This document shows positions 36,533-45,241 of a stretch of DNA of 61,003 nt, piece by piece. How positions within the stretch are numbered: position 1 is the first letter of the stretch; every line of letters starts with the position of its first letter. Location: NCBI RefSeq assembly GCF_001921865.1, contig NZ_MSCT01000007.1, positions 1 to 61,003 on the forward strand, given 5' to 3'. The translations under genes and the position numbers were made by a program. The notes beneath the pieces are model-generated. The model saw only the letters and a list, made by a program, of their open reading frames with translations, searched no databases and was not told the origin of the DNA. The stretch is from Pseudomonas chlororaphis (GTDB taxonomy: Bacteria; Pseudomonadota; Gammaproteobacteria; Pseudomonadales; Pseudomonadaceae).

Positions 36533-37831
36533 TTACAGCGCGCGTTTTTCCGCTTCGGGGATATGGCTGGCGCCCAGCACTGCCGGCAACAGGCCGGCGC
36601 GCAGGTCGTTGCCGCTCGGCTGCTGGTACAGGCTCAGGCCGAACTCCGGCATCACCGCCAGCAGGTAATCGAAGATATCGCCCTGGATACGCTCGTAGTC
36701 GACCCACGCCGTGGTGCGGGTGAAACAGTAGATTTCCAGCGGGATGCCCTGGGCGGTGGTCTGCATCTGGCGGACCATGCAGGTCATGTTCGGCTGGATG
36801 TCCGGATGGCTCTTCAGGTACGCCAGGGCATAGGCGCGAAAGGTGCCCAGGTTGGTCATGCGGCGGCGGTTGGCGGACAGGGCGGCGACGTTGCCCTGGG
36901 CCTCGTTCCAACTCTTGAGCTCGGCCTGCTTGCGCAGCATGTAGTCGGTGAGCAGGTGCACCTTGCCCAGGCGCGTCTCTTCCTCGTCGTTGATGAAGCG
37001 CACGCCGCTGGCGTCGATGTACAGGCTGCGCTTGATCCGCCGGCCGCCGGACTGCTGCATGCCGCGCCAGTTCTTGAACGATTCGGACATCAGGCGCCAG
37101 GTGGGAATCGAGACGATGGTCTTGTCGAAGTTCTGCACCTTGACCGTGTGCAGGGTGATGTCGACCACATCGCCGTCAGCGCCGACCTGGGGCATTTCGA
37201 TCCAGTCGCCGACCCGCAGCATGTCGTTGCTGGTCAACTGCACGCTGGCGACGAACGACAGCAGGGTGTCCTTGTAGACCAACAGGATCACCGCCGACAT
37301 GGCGCCCAGGCCGGACAGCAGCAACAGTGGCGAGCGGTCGATCAGGGTGGCGACGATGATGATCGCGCCAAACACGAACAGCACCATTTTCGCCAGTTGC
37401 ACATAGCCCTTGATCGAGCGGGTGCGGGCATGTTCGGTGCGGGCGTAGATATCCAGCAGGGCATTGAGCAGGGCGCTGATGGCCAGGACCTGGAACAGGA
37501 TGGTGAATGCCAGGGCCAGGTTGCCGAGGAACACCTGGCTGGTCTTGCTCAGCTCCGGCACCAGGTGCAGGCCGAATTGCACCACCAGCGACGGGACCAT
37601 CTGCGCCAGGCGATGGAACACCTTGTTCTGGCGCAAGTCGTTGAGCCAGTGCAGGGCCGGCTGCCGGCCCAGCAGCTTGACGGCATGCAGGATGACGTAG
37701 CGCGCCACCCGTCCGAGCAGCAGCGCCACCACCAGCAGCAGCACCAGGGCCAGGCTGGAATGCAGGAGCGGGTGCTGGTCGAGCGCACCCCAGAGGTCTT
37801 GAACGTTGAGCCAGAGCTGTTGGAAATCCAT
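36533..37831 (-). CDS. MscS-family mechanosensitive channel (YbdG-like)
   Basis: A 432-residue inner-membrane channel of the YbdG miniconductance group. About five helices occupy the first 190 residues. The pore helix and beta-domain follow (LLLSGLGAMSAVILLVYKDTLLSFVASVQL, then DMLRVGDWIEMPQVGADGDVVDITLHTVKVQNFD), and a long cytoplasmic C-terminus includes the YbdG-type insertion. The ATG at 37831 (GAGGAAG upstream) is preferred to a longer frame that extends over the helicase leader. It is expected to relieve hypo-osmotic stress. Confidence 0.9.
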   Translation of the reverse strand: MDFQQLWLNVQDLWGALDQHPLLHSSLALVLLLVVALLLGRVARYVILHAVKLLGRQPALHWLNDLRQNKVFHRLAQMVPSLVVQFGLHLVPELSKTSQVFLGNLALAFTILFQVLAISALLNALLDIYARTEHARTRSIKGYVQLAKMVLFVFGAIIIVATLIDRSPLLLLSGLGAMSAVILLVYKDTLLSFVASVQLTSNDMLRVGDWIEMPQVGADGDVVDITLHTVKVQNFDKTIVSIPTWRLMSESFKNWRGMQQSGGRRIKRSLYIDASGVRFINDEEETRLGKVHLLTDYMLRKQAELKSWNEAQGNVAALSANRRRMTNLGTFRAYALAYLKSHPDIQPNMTCMVRQMQTTAQGIPLEIYCFTRTTAWVDYERIQGDIFDYLLAVMPEFGLSLYQQPSGNDLRAGLLPAVLGASHIPEAEKRAL

Positions 37832-38023
37832 GGGGTCAGAAGCTTCCTCTATGAGACGGGACGAATCGATTAGAACATTTAAGCCATCGAAAGTTACCGT
37901 TAAGGACAAATCGCCGAAAAAAACCAATTGTTTACCGCGCTTTGCATGAAAGAAACTCGGCCTTCGCGCTCGAAACCGTTACCCTATGCAGCTGATTTTT
38001 TGCATTTCTTCGAGGTAGCACCC

Positions 38024-39364
38024 GTGTTTTCCGAATTCGCCCTGCACGAACGCCTGCTCAAAGCCGTGGCCGAGCTTAAATTTGTCGAGCCTACGCCGGT
38101 GCAGGCAGCGGCCATTCCGCTCGCGCTCCAGGGGCGTGACCTGCGGGTGACGGCACAGACCGGCAGCGGCAAGACCGCCGCGTTCGTCCTGCCGATCCTC
38201 AACCGCCTGATCGGCCCGGCGAAGATCCGCGTCAGCATCAAGACCCTGATCCTGCTGCCGACCCGCGAGCTGGCGCAGCAGACCCTGAAGGAAGTCGAAC
38301 GCTTCTCGCAGTTCACCTTCATCAAGGCCGGCCTGATCACCGGCGGCGAAGATTTCAAGGTCCAGGCCGCCATGCTGCGCAAGGTGCCTGACATCCTGAT
38401 CGGCACCCCAGGGCGCCTGATCGAGCAACTGAACGCCGGCAACCTCGACCTCAAGGAAGTGGAAGTGCTGGTCCTCGATGAAGCCGACCGCATGCTCGAC
38501 ATGGGCTTCGCCGACGACGTGCAGCGTCTGGTGGACGAATGCCCGAACCGTCAGCAGACCATGCTGTTCTCCGCCACCACCGGCGGCTCGGGCCTGCGCG
38601 AAATGGTCGCCAAGGTCCTGAACAACCCTGAGCACTTGCAGCTCAACGCGGTCAGCCAGCTGAACGACACCACCCGCCAGCAGATCATCACCGCCGACCA
38701 CAACCAGCACAAAGAGCAGATCGTCAACTGGCTGCTGGCCAACGAGACGTACCAGAAGGCGATTATCTTCACCAATACCCGGGTCATGGCCGACCGTATC
38801 TACGGCCGCCTGGTGGCTCAGGAATACAAGGCGTTCGTCCTGCACGGCGAGAAAGACCAGAAGGACCGCAAGCTGGCCATCGACCGCCTGAAGCAGGGCG
38901 GGGTGAAGATCCTCGTGGCCACCGACGTCGCCGCCCGCGGCCTGGACGTCGAGGGCCTGGACCTGGTGATCAACTTCGACATGCCGCGCAGCGGCGACGA
39001 ATACGTGCACCGCATCGGTCGTACCGGGCGTGCCGGCAACGATGGCCTGGCCATCTCGCTGATCTGCCACGGCGACTGGAACCTGATGTCGAGCATCGAG
39101 CGCTACCTCAAGCAGAGCTTCGAGCGCCGCACTATCAAGGAAGTCAAAGGCACTTACGGCGGACCGAAGAAGGTCAAGGCTTCGGGCAAGGCCGTTGGCG
39201 TGAAGAAGAAAAAGACCGACGCCAAGGGCGACAAGAAGAAAACCGCCGCCAAGGCCCCGACCAAACGCAAGACCGCCAACCGGCCGAAAAGCGATGCCCT
39301 GGTCAGCCAGGACGGCATGGCGCCGCTCAAGCGCCGCAAGCCGCAGGCACCGGCTGGCGAATAA
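38024..39364 (+). CDS. DEAD-box RNA helicase
   Basis: A 446-residue ATP-dependent RNA helicase. It starts at GTG 38024 with GAGGTAG 6 nt upstream, so that the N-terminus (FSEFALHERLLKAV) matches the Q-motif region. Motifs are: Q-motif PTPVQ, Walker A AQTGSGKT (44-51), PTRELAQQ, DEAD box VLDEADRMLDMGF, SATTGG and HRIGRTGRAG. A Lys/Ala-rich tail of about 70 residues (VKKKKTDAKGDKKKTAAK) probably binds RNA. The order of similarity among SrmB, RhlB and RhlE cannot be fixed by eye. Confidence 0.92.
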   Translation: MFSEFALHERLLKAVAELKFVEPTPVQAAAIPLALQGRDLRVTAQTGSGKTAAFVLPILNRLIGPAKIRVSIKTLILLPTRELAQQTLKEVERFSQFTFIKAGLITGGEDFKVQAAMLRKVPDILIGTPGRLIEQLNAGNLDLKEVEVLVLDEADRMLDMGFADDVQRLVDECPNRQQTMLFSATTGGSGLREMVAKVLNNPEHLQLNAVSQLNDTTRQQIITADHNQHKEQIVNWLLANETYQKAIIFTNTRVMADRIYGRLVAQEYKAFVLHGEKDQKDRKLAIDRLKQGGVKILVATDVAARGLDVEGLDLVINFDMPRSGDEYVHRIGRTGRAGNDGLAISLICHGDWNLMSSIERYLKQSFERRTIKEVKGTYGGPKKVKASGKAVGVKKKKTDAKGDKKKTAAKAPTKRKTANRPKSDALVSQDGMAPLKRRKPQAPAGE

Positions 39365-39383
39365 GCCATAGATCGATACACGA

Positions 39384-39410
39384 AGCCCGGACCTTGTCCG
39401 GGCTTTTTTA
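39384..39410 (+). terminator. Rho-independent terminator after the helicase gene
   Basis: A 9-bp stem AGCCCGGAC / GTCCGGGCT with a CTT loop is followed by six Ts. Confidence 0.92.
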
Positions 39411-39421
39411 TGGGCGGGCGA

Positions 39422-39697
39422 TCAGCTGTCGGCCTTCTTCTCGGCGGTGTCCAGTTCCTTCAGGCGCTGGTCGATCAACTGGCACTTGTCCGGCAGGTCC
39501 TTGCTGGCCGTGCCCAGGTCCATCTTCTGCAACTCGTCGTTGATCTCCTTGGCCTTGGCCGGGTTCTGCTCGGTGAGCCTGGCCACTTCCCGGGCCAGTT
39601 GTTCGCGTTTGGCGGTGGCCTCCTCGAGGGTGCAGGCCCAGGCGGGCAGGGCGCAGAACAGGGTGGTGGCGATGGCGAGGGTGCTTAAGGTCTTCAT
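39422..39697 (-). CDS. Small exported coiled-coil protein
   Basis: A 91-residue protein with a signal peptide (about 1-21, LAIATTLFCALPAWA|C) followed by a heptad-rich helix (EEATAKREQLAREVARLTEQ). Two cysteines (Cys22, Cys72) frame the helical part. Cys22 directly follows the hydrophobic stretch, but the preceding LPAWA is not a good lipobox, so a periplasmic protein is more likely than a lipoprotein. No function is known. It converges on the helicase gene past its terminator. Confidence 0.75.
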   Translation of the reverse strand: MKTLSTLAIATTLFCALPAWACTLEEATAKREQLAREVARLTEQNPAKAKEINDELQKMDLGTASKDLPDKCQLIDQRLKELDTAEKKADS

Positions 39698-39828
39698 GGG
39701 GCCTGGCCTCGGGTTCCGGATGGGAGCAGTTATCCGGTTGAGGGGCGGAGCCTGGGGAAAGTTCAGACTTTCCTACGACGGACGGTGCCTGTGTCTCGTT
39801 GTCGGCAGGCTGGAGAGTCCGCCAGGCC

Positions 39829-40776
39829 TCAGAGCGCCTTCACCGGGATGCAGATCTCGCATTCCAGCTCCCCGGTTTTCACATCGTATTTCGCCTCCAC
39901 GGCATAGCGCTCGAACGCCGGCCGGGCGTCGAATTGCATGCCGCTTCTGGGCAGCCAGTCGCGGCACAGTTCGGTCCAGGCGTCGGCGATATCCGGGCCT
40001 TTGCCCTGGTAATGGGCAACCGCGTAGAGCCCGCCGGGCAAGGTGGTGACGATGGCGGGAGCGCTGGCTTTGAAGTCGGCGGGGACCTCGACGCACGCAT
40101 CGTAGCGGCACTTTTGCGCCGGGGTGACGTAGGGATCGTCGTGGCCGATGCCGTAGCGCACGCGGCCCATCAGGCCGTTTTCGAGCATCCAGGGGGCGAC
40201 GGTTTCGCGCCAGAAGGTGCCAATCTCCGGTCCATAGGGGCCGATAGAGCGCAGGTAGGCGACGCGTACCGGCGGCAGTTCCTTGAGGGTGACGTTCATC
40301 GAGGGCTCCTTCAGGTGAATGAAGGCGTCAGGATCGTCGAAGGCCGGGATGTGCGTCTGATCAGGATTGCTCAATTCCCGCAGGCGCCGTTCGCGAATGT
40401 CGCTGAGGCGGCGGTGCCAGCGTTTGGGTTCGGTGCTGCGCCAGGTGCTGGGGGTGACCGAGAAATGCTGCTTGAACGCTCGGGAGAAGGCTTCGCCGGA
40501 GCCGAAACCGACTTCCAGGGCCACGTCCAGGATGCTGGCTTCCGGATGGCTGGCCAGCTGGTAGGCGGCGCAGGCCAGGCGTCGGCGCCGCAGGTAGTCG
40601 CCGAGGGTTTCGCCGACCCAGGCGGTGAACAGGCGGTGGAAGTGGAAGGGCGAAAAATGCGCGACCTGCGCGAGTTCGGCCAGCTCCAGTGGCTGGTCCA
40701 GGTGTTGGTCGATATGCTCCAGCACCCGGTTCATGCGTTGGGTGTATTCATGGAGGCTGTGGTAGGCAGGGCTCAT
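39829..40776 (-). CDS. AraC-family regulator with GyrI-like effector domain
   Basis: A 315-residue regulator. Two helix-turn-helix motifs span about residues 15-110 (LDQPLELAELAQVAHFSPFHFHRLF and ILDVALEVGFGSGEAFSRAFKQ), followed by a GyrI/AraC-effector-binding domain (about 160-315, LPPVRVAYLRSIGPYGPEIG and YDVKTGELECEICIPVK). This arrangement is Rob/SoxS-like, where the C-terminal domain binds small amphipathic compounds. Targets are unknown. It is monocistronic. Confidence 0.92.
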   Translation of the reverse strand: MSPAYHSLHEYTQRMNRVLEHIDQHLDQPLELAELAQVAHFSPFHFHRLFTAWVGETLGDYLRRRRLACAAYQLASHPEASILDVALEVGFGSGEAFSRAFKQHFSVTPSTWRSTEPKRWHRRLSDIRERRLRELSNPDQTHIPAFDDPDAFIHLKEPSMNVTLKELPPVRVAYLRSIGPYGPEIGTFWRETVAPWMLENGLMGRVRYGIGHDDPYVTPAQKCRYDACVEVPADFKASAPAIVTTLPGGLYAVAHYQGKGPDIADAWTELCRDWLPRSGMQFDARPAFERYAVEAKYDVKTGELECEICIPVKAL

Positions 40777-40844
40777 GGAGACAAGCTTAGCCGGGGGCGG
40801 CGCGGCGGGCGTGGGGTAGCCGGTTTTTTTGTCTTGGCCCGGCG

Positions 40845-40912
40845 AATGTGATTGCGAGCCAGCTCGCTCCTACAGGGAATAAGCAGGAGCGAGCGTGCTC
40901 GCGATCGCGGTC
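40845..40912. repeat. REPIN-like pair of short palindromes
   Basis: GCGAGCCAGCTCGCTCCTACAGG and, inverted, AGGAGCGAGCGTGCTCGCGAT lie about 10 bp apart between the AraC and DUF899 genes. Confidence 0.75.
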
Positions 40913-40918
40913 TAAAGG

Positions 40919-41656
40919 TCAGGACTTGCCATGGCAGCAACTGGCGGCCGGCGTGTCGTCGTAGCGATCGTGGTGCCGGACCCATTCCATGATCTGTTCC
41001 TCGTTGCGCCCCTTGGGTGTCAGGTCCAGGTAGTTGTAGGCGCCCACCAGCAGGTCCAGGCCGCGGGCGTAGGTGGAGTAGGTGTGGAAGATTTCCCCGG
41101 CTTCGTTGCGGTAGAACACGCTGAGGCCGGGCAACTCGGCTTCGGCGCCGTCGGTTTTTTCGTAGTTGTAGGTGGCGGTGCCGGCGGCGACTTCGTCGGG
41201 GCGGACGCAGACCCCGAAGTCGTAGTTGAAGTCGCTACCGGCGGACGACACCCAGTCGAAGGTCCAGCCCATGCGCTGCTTGAATGCCTGGAATTCGGCG
41301 AACGGCGCGTGGGACACCGCCACCAGTGCGATGTCGTGGTGGGCCAGGTGCCGGTTGGCGCCGTCGATGTGATCGGAAAGAAAGGAGCAGCCCGGGCAGC
41401 CTTCATCCCAGCCCTCGGCGAACATGAAGTGGTAGACCACCAACTGGCTGCGAGCGCCGAACAGCTCGGCCAGGCTCAGTGCGCCATCGGGGCCCTGGAA
41501 GCGGTAGGGCGACTCGACCTTCACCCAGGGCAGGGCGCGCCGCTCGGCGCTGAGCTGGTCACGTTGACGGGTGAAGGCCTTTTCGTGAATCAAATGCTGC
41601 TTGCGGGCCTGTATCCATTGTTCCCGGGATACGACCGGATGATCGTTGAGGTGCAT
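40919..41656 (-). CDS. DUF899 thioredoxin-like family protein
   Basis: A 245-residue protein of the DUF899 family, which has a thioredoxin-like fold. It carries the conserved LAELFGARSQLVVYHFMFAE and EGCPGCSFLSDHIDG segments, the CPGC motif resembling a redox CxxC, and YNYLDLTPKGRNE near the end. The ATG at 41656 follows AGGAG. The reaction is not established for the family. The C-terminal Cys-Cys-His (ASCCHGKS) is an unusual tail that might bind metal. Confidence 0.88.
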   Translation of the reverse strand: MHLNDHPVVSREQWIQARKQHLIHEKAFTRQRDQLSAERRALPWVKVESPYRFQGPDGALSLAELFGARSQLVVYHFMFAEGWDEGCPGCSFLSDHIDGANRHLAHHDIALVAVSHAPFAEFQAFKQRMGWTFDWVSSAGSDFNYDFGVCVRPDEVAAGTATYNYEKTDGAEAELPGLSVFYRNEAGEIFHTYSTYARGLDLLVGAYNYLDLTPKGRNEEQIMEWVRHHDRYDDTPAASCCHGKS

Positions 41657-41795
41657 GACGTCTTCTCCTGCGACAGGTGGCGCGGCGACAGTGCCTACCC
41701 AGGCTAGTCGTTCCGCCCGCGGGCAAATCGACAGCCGCCGGACGGTCCCGCCCAACGGTCGTCCGCCTGCCAGCTGTGAGTGATCGGCCGCGGCG

Positions 41796-42665
41796 TTATT
41801 CCTGGCGTGCGGTCTTCATGCATTTCAAGGCGGCGAATTCATTGCGTACGTTCTGGATCTTGTCGCGCAGATGTTCGCGCTGGGCTGGCGTGCTTGCGGC
41901 TATCAGGTCCACCAGCAGGCTGCGCGCCGCCTGTTCGTTGTGGGCAAAGGCCTGACGATAAGCGGGCGTCCACAAGCTTTCGCGATCGACCAGCAGGCGC
42001 TCGATGCGTGGTCCGAAGTCGCCGCTCTGGCGTTGCTCCAGCGCCGCGCTGAATTGCGCCTGCCAGTTGGCGCGATTGGCGATCCACAGCCGGTTCTGTT
42101 CGCCCAGGGATCTTGACCAGTCCGCCACGCGCCGGGCCTGGTCGGCGCTGAGCGGGCCGAGCCAGGTCGTCAGGCGCTTGTCCATGCGCTCGCCGCGCAG
42201 CCTGATCTGTTGCTCCAGAGAGGGCTTGAGGTATTTGTCCTGGCGCTCGCGCAGGTCCTTGGCGAAGGCGGCTTTCATGTCCGCGACTTGCTGCTCGTCC
42301 AGGCCTCGCAGCAACTCGACGGCCGACGGAGCGATCGCCCGGGCGGTCTGGGCAATGGCCTGTTTGGCCTCCCGGGTGCGCTCCTGCAGCGCGGCGTCGT
42401 TGACCTGATTGTTTTCGACCATCAGTTGCAGGCGGTCCAGCCAGTCCAGATATCCGGGCAGTTGCGTGCTGCAGTGCCAGCTCAGGTGTTCCTTGAGGCG
42501 CTCGTTGAACCAGCCTTTCTGCTCGCGGTTCATCTCCAGGTAATCGCTGAGGGTCCAGGGAATGAGCACATCGAGATTGCGATAAGCCAGCCCGACGCGG
42601 GTGCAGGCGGTCAGCACCAGGCTTAGCAGCAAAAACAGGGTGAGGCGTTGCAACCGGCGCGACAT
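41796..42665 (-). CDS. DUF6279 family lipoprotein
   Basis: A 289-residue predicted outer-membrane lipoprotein. Its lipobox is LTAC with the lipidated Cys at about residue 21, after a hydrophobic LFLLLSLVLTAC signal. The rest is helical and rich in Glu, Arg and Gln. Conserved features are the NLDVLIPWTLSDYLEMNREQKGW start of the mature protein and the repeated aromatic/charged helices. The family is common in Pseudomonas and has no known function. AAGGA lies before the ATG. Confidence 0.87.
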   Translation of the reverse strand: MSRRLQRLTLFLLLSLVLTACTRVGLAYRNLDVLIPWTLSDYLEMNREQKGWFNERLKEHLSWHCSTQLPGYLDWLDRLQLMVENNQVNDAALQERTREAKQAIAQTARAIAPSAVELLRGLDEQQVADMKAAFAKDLRERQDKYLKPSLEQQIRLRGERMDKRLTTWLGPLSADQARRVADWSRSLGEQNRLWIANRANWQAQFSAALEQRQSGDFGPRIERLLVDRESLWTPAYRQAFAHNEQAARSLLVDLIAASTPAQREHLRDKIQNVRNEFAALKCMKTARQE

Positions 42666-42733
42666 GGCGAATCCTTGCTGGCGGAGCAGGGTTTTCTGAT
42701 CTGAACGCGTAACGCCTTCGGCAGTTCAGCCGC

Positions 42734-43447
42734 TCAATAGAACGGATGCTCAGCCTTGAAGGTGAGCAGGCCGTCGCATTGCGCGTTACGTCCAGAATAG
42801 GCCGAACAGGCGCTGCCGTTGAGGTTGGAATCGCTGTAGATCAGCTTCAGGTCGATGCCCATCCAGGGGCGGGAGAGTTTGATCGACCAGTCGTTGAAAC
42901 TGCTGACATAACCGTTGCTCACCGAGACCGGGTTGCCCAGCTGATGAGCGGTGTACTTGATGCTCAGGCCGATGCCGAATGGCGGGTTGCCGCCGAGGTC
43001 GGCGAACAGGGTGCTGTTGCGCTTGTCCGGGTCTTGGCTGAAGGCGGCGCCGAAGCGGCTGCCCAGCAGCGTCAGGCCGCCGTAGAGTTCCTGGCTGTCC
43101 TGCGGGGCCTGGGGGTAGTTGTACTGGATCAGCCCCACTTCATAGCCCAGGGTCTGGTCGAAGGGCCGCTTGAAGCCCAGGTAGGAGTCCACTTCCAGAT
43201 CGCTCGACTCGCCCAGCCCCATGCTGGGCGACCACTGGCCGATGTACCAGCCGCTGTCGTGACTCAGGTCCAGGCCGCCATGAAACGAGCCGGTGGCCGA
43301 GGGCTTGACCAGGCCCTGGGCCATGCTGCGGCTGGGGGTGCTGCTGAGCTTGAGGTCGAAATCGCCCAGCTCGCGCTGAAAGATCTGCCCGTGGGCCTGG
43401 GAGCTGGTCAGGATGCTGGCGAGCAATAAAAGAGAGGGTTTGAGCAT
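42734..43447 (-). CDS. TorF-family putative porin (Gcw_chp)
   Basis: A 237-residue beta-barrel-like exported protein. The signal peptide is about 1-20 (LLLASILTSSQAHG|Q). The mature protein has the Gcw_chp pattern: SRSMAQGLVKPSATGSFHGGLDLSHDSGWYIGQWSPSM, then DSYLGFKRPFDQTLGYEVGLIQYNYPQ. It has alternating hydrophobic strands and an aromatic end (HPFY). Family members are putative outer-membrane channels induced under varied conditions; no substrate is known. GGAG precedes the ATG. Confidence 0.87.
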   Translation of the reverse strand: MLKPSLLLLASILTSSQAHGQIFQRELGDFDLKLSSTPSRSMAQGLVKPSATGSFHGGLDLSHDSGWYIGQWSPSMGLGESSDLEVDSYLGFKRPFDQTLGYEVGLIQYNYPQAPQDSQELYGGLTLLGSRFGAAFSQDPDKRNSTLFADLGGNPPFGIGLSIKYTAHQLGNPVSVSNGYVSSFNDWSIKLSRPWMGIDLKLIYSDSNLNGSACSAYSGRNAQCDGLLTFKAEHPFY

Positions 43448-43644
43448 GCGTCACTCCATGAAAAGCGAGGAGCAGGAACCGCAGAACCTACTGAAACGCC
43501 CGGTCTAGGCGTGTGCAAGGATACCGGCGAAACCTCGGGGATGAGGGCCGTTCGTCGACTTTTCTGGAGGAGGGAGGTATCGGGGATCCAGTCCTAGCGC
43601 TTTGAGGCTCAAAGCGCAGAGGGACCAGGAGGTAATGCGAGGTG

Positions 43645-43833
43645 TTATTTCTTGCCCAGGCTGATCTGCTTGGATGGGCCGAAAGTCTGGCCGCTGACGC
43701 CTTTGGCAATTTGCTGGATCTCGCCACCGGATTTCAGGAACGCAGCAATTTGATCGTTGATCGATTCGCTGGTTTCAACGGCTGGGGCGGGCTTTGCTTT
43801 GCTGTTGGATGCTTTTACGCGCATGGCGGCCAT
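43645..43833 (-). CDS. Small conserved-looking protein of unknown function
   Basis: A 62-residue basic protein: a flexible Lys/Ala/Pro N-terminus followed by a compact segment INDQIAAFLKSGGEIQQIAK and GVSGQTFGPSKQISLGKK. AAAAGG lies 4 nt before the ATG at 43833; an internal ATG four codons in (43824) is also possible. It has no signal peptide, no membrane helix and no recognised domain. The high-GC codon use and clear ribosome-binding site suggest a real gene. I do not recognise it. Confidence 0.6.
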   Translation of the reverse strand: MAAMRVKASNSKAKPAPAVETSESINDQIAAFLKSGGEIQQIAKGVSGQTFGPSKQISLGKK

Positions 43834-44183
43834 TAACCTTTTGAAAATTAATTTGGCCAGCCATCATACATGAAATGACCGATCATTGCTTGGCTAATAT
43901 TCCGGACGAAATAACGGAGGAAAACTCCCGGTTATTCCTAAGTTGATCTCGGGAATATCCTCATAAGCTGCTGTTTTAAATAAAGACAATGCGCCGAAGA
44001 GGGCAGGGGTGGAGGCATTCCAGGGCCGCGCCGCGCCGGATGGCCTGACAAACGCCGTCGATTTCTGGCAAAAAGCCATGAAATTCAAGGCTTTCAGGAA
44101 AATATCCACGGCAGGCCGACGGCTCGGTCAACCCGGCCGGTAAAACCGGGTAGAATGCCGCCCACGCAATGAGGGTATTGGAA
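43834..44183. other. Intergenic region upstream of cvfB
   Basis: About 350 bp with no convincing gene. A 71-codon minus-strand frame at 43894-44109 lacks a ribosome-binding site. The region must contain the cvfB and small-protein promoters; CCGGCCGGTAAAACCGGG at about 44132 is a short inverted repeat. Confidence 0.5.
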
Positions 44184-45020
44184 ATGGCTTTAATCGGGCG
44201 CTACAACAGTTTGCAAGTGGTTAAACATACTAACTTCGGTTTGTATCTGGACGGCGGGGCGGACGGCGAAATATTGCTGCCCAATCGTTATATTCCAAAA
44301 GATATTCCCAGCGAAGATGAAGACTGGCTGAACGTTTTTATTTATCTGGACAGCGCCGATAAGTTAATTGCAACTACCGAAAAGCCAAAAGTTCAAGTCG
44401 GTGAGTTTGCCAGTCTTAAAGTCGTCGAAGTCAACAGCATCGGGGTGTTCCTCGACTGGGGCCTGCCCAAGGACCTGCTGCTGCCGTACTCCGAGGAAAA
44501 GCGCCAGCTGAACGCCGGCGACTATTGCGTGGTGCACGTCTACCTCGACAAGCACACCCGGCGTATTACCGCCACGGCCCGCCTGGACCGCTACCTGGAC
44601 AAGACGCCGGTGACCTATAAGGTCGGCCAGGAAGTCGACCTGCTGGTGGCCGAAGCCACCGATATGGGCTTCAAGGCGATCATCAACAATAAGCACTGGG
44701 GCTTGATCCACAAGAACGAAGTGTTCAAGTTCCTGCGCCCGGGCAAGCAAGAAAAAGGCTTTATCAAGGAAGTTCGCGCCGACGGCAAGATCAGCCTCAG
44801 CCTGCAACCGGTGGGCGAAGAACTGGCCAGCAGCCTGAACGCCAAGATCCTCGCCAAGTTGCGAGAAAACAATGGCACCCTGCCGGTCAGCGACAAGAGC
44901 GACCCGAGCGTTATCAGTGGGTTGTTCGGGGTCAGCAAGGGCAACTTCAAGAAGGCCATCGGTGCCTTGTACAAGAATGGCCAGATTGTCATTCATGCCG
45001 ACCGCATTGAACTGAGCTGA
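44184..45020 (+). CDS. cvfB: S1-domain RNA-binding protein CvfB
   Basis: A 278-residue protein with tandem S1-type OB folds (about 1-70, 75-140, 145-215) and a C-terminal winged helix (PSVISGLFGVSKGNFKKAIGALYKNGQIVI). CvfB in Firmicutes affects virulence and binds RNA, and YitL is the B. subtilis homologue. The start at 44184 follows GAGGG; an in-frame ATG 15 nt earlier is less likely. The signature phrases NFGLYLDGGADGEILLPNRYIP and LDWGLPKDLLLP match the family. Confidence 0.92.
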   Translation: MALIGRYNSLQVVKHTNFGLYLDGGADGEILLPNRYIPKDIPSEDEDWLNVFIYLDSADKLIATTEKPKVQVGEFASLKVVEVNSIGVFLDWGLPKDLLLPYSEEKRQLNAGDYCVVHVYLDKHTRRITATARLDRYLDKTPVTYKVGQEVDLLVAEATDMGFKAIINNKHWGLIHKNEVFKFLRPGKQEKGFIKEVRADGKISLSLQPVGEELASSLNAKILAKLRENNGTLPVSDKSDPSVISGLFGVSKGNFKKAIGALYKNGQIVIHADRIELS

Positions 45021-45039
45021 GCCTTACTTAGGGGCCCAC

Positions 45040-45077
45040 AAAGGCCGCGACCTGTCGTTGCACGGGGCGCGGCCTTT
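45040..45077 (+). terminator. Hairpin after cvfB
   Basis: AAAGGCCGCG / CGCGGCCTTT is a 10-bp inverted repeat with an 18-nt loop, 20 bp past the stop. T content downstream is modest (GGCGTTTCTG). Confidence 0.6.
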
Positions 45078-45241
45078 GGCGTTTCTGGGGGCTGGGCGGA
45101 CCAGGCGCTTACGAAAGCGGTCTTTTCTGGCCGTTTGGTTGATAATTGGCAACACATCATTATTTGCCCCGGACCGGTTCCGGGGCTTTGTCGTTTTTGC
45201 CGAGTAACTGCCATGTTGTTGAATGAACACGAGCGTGCGTC

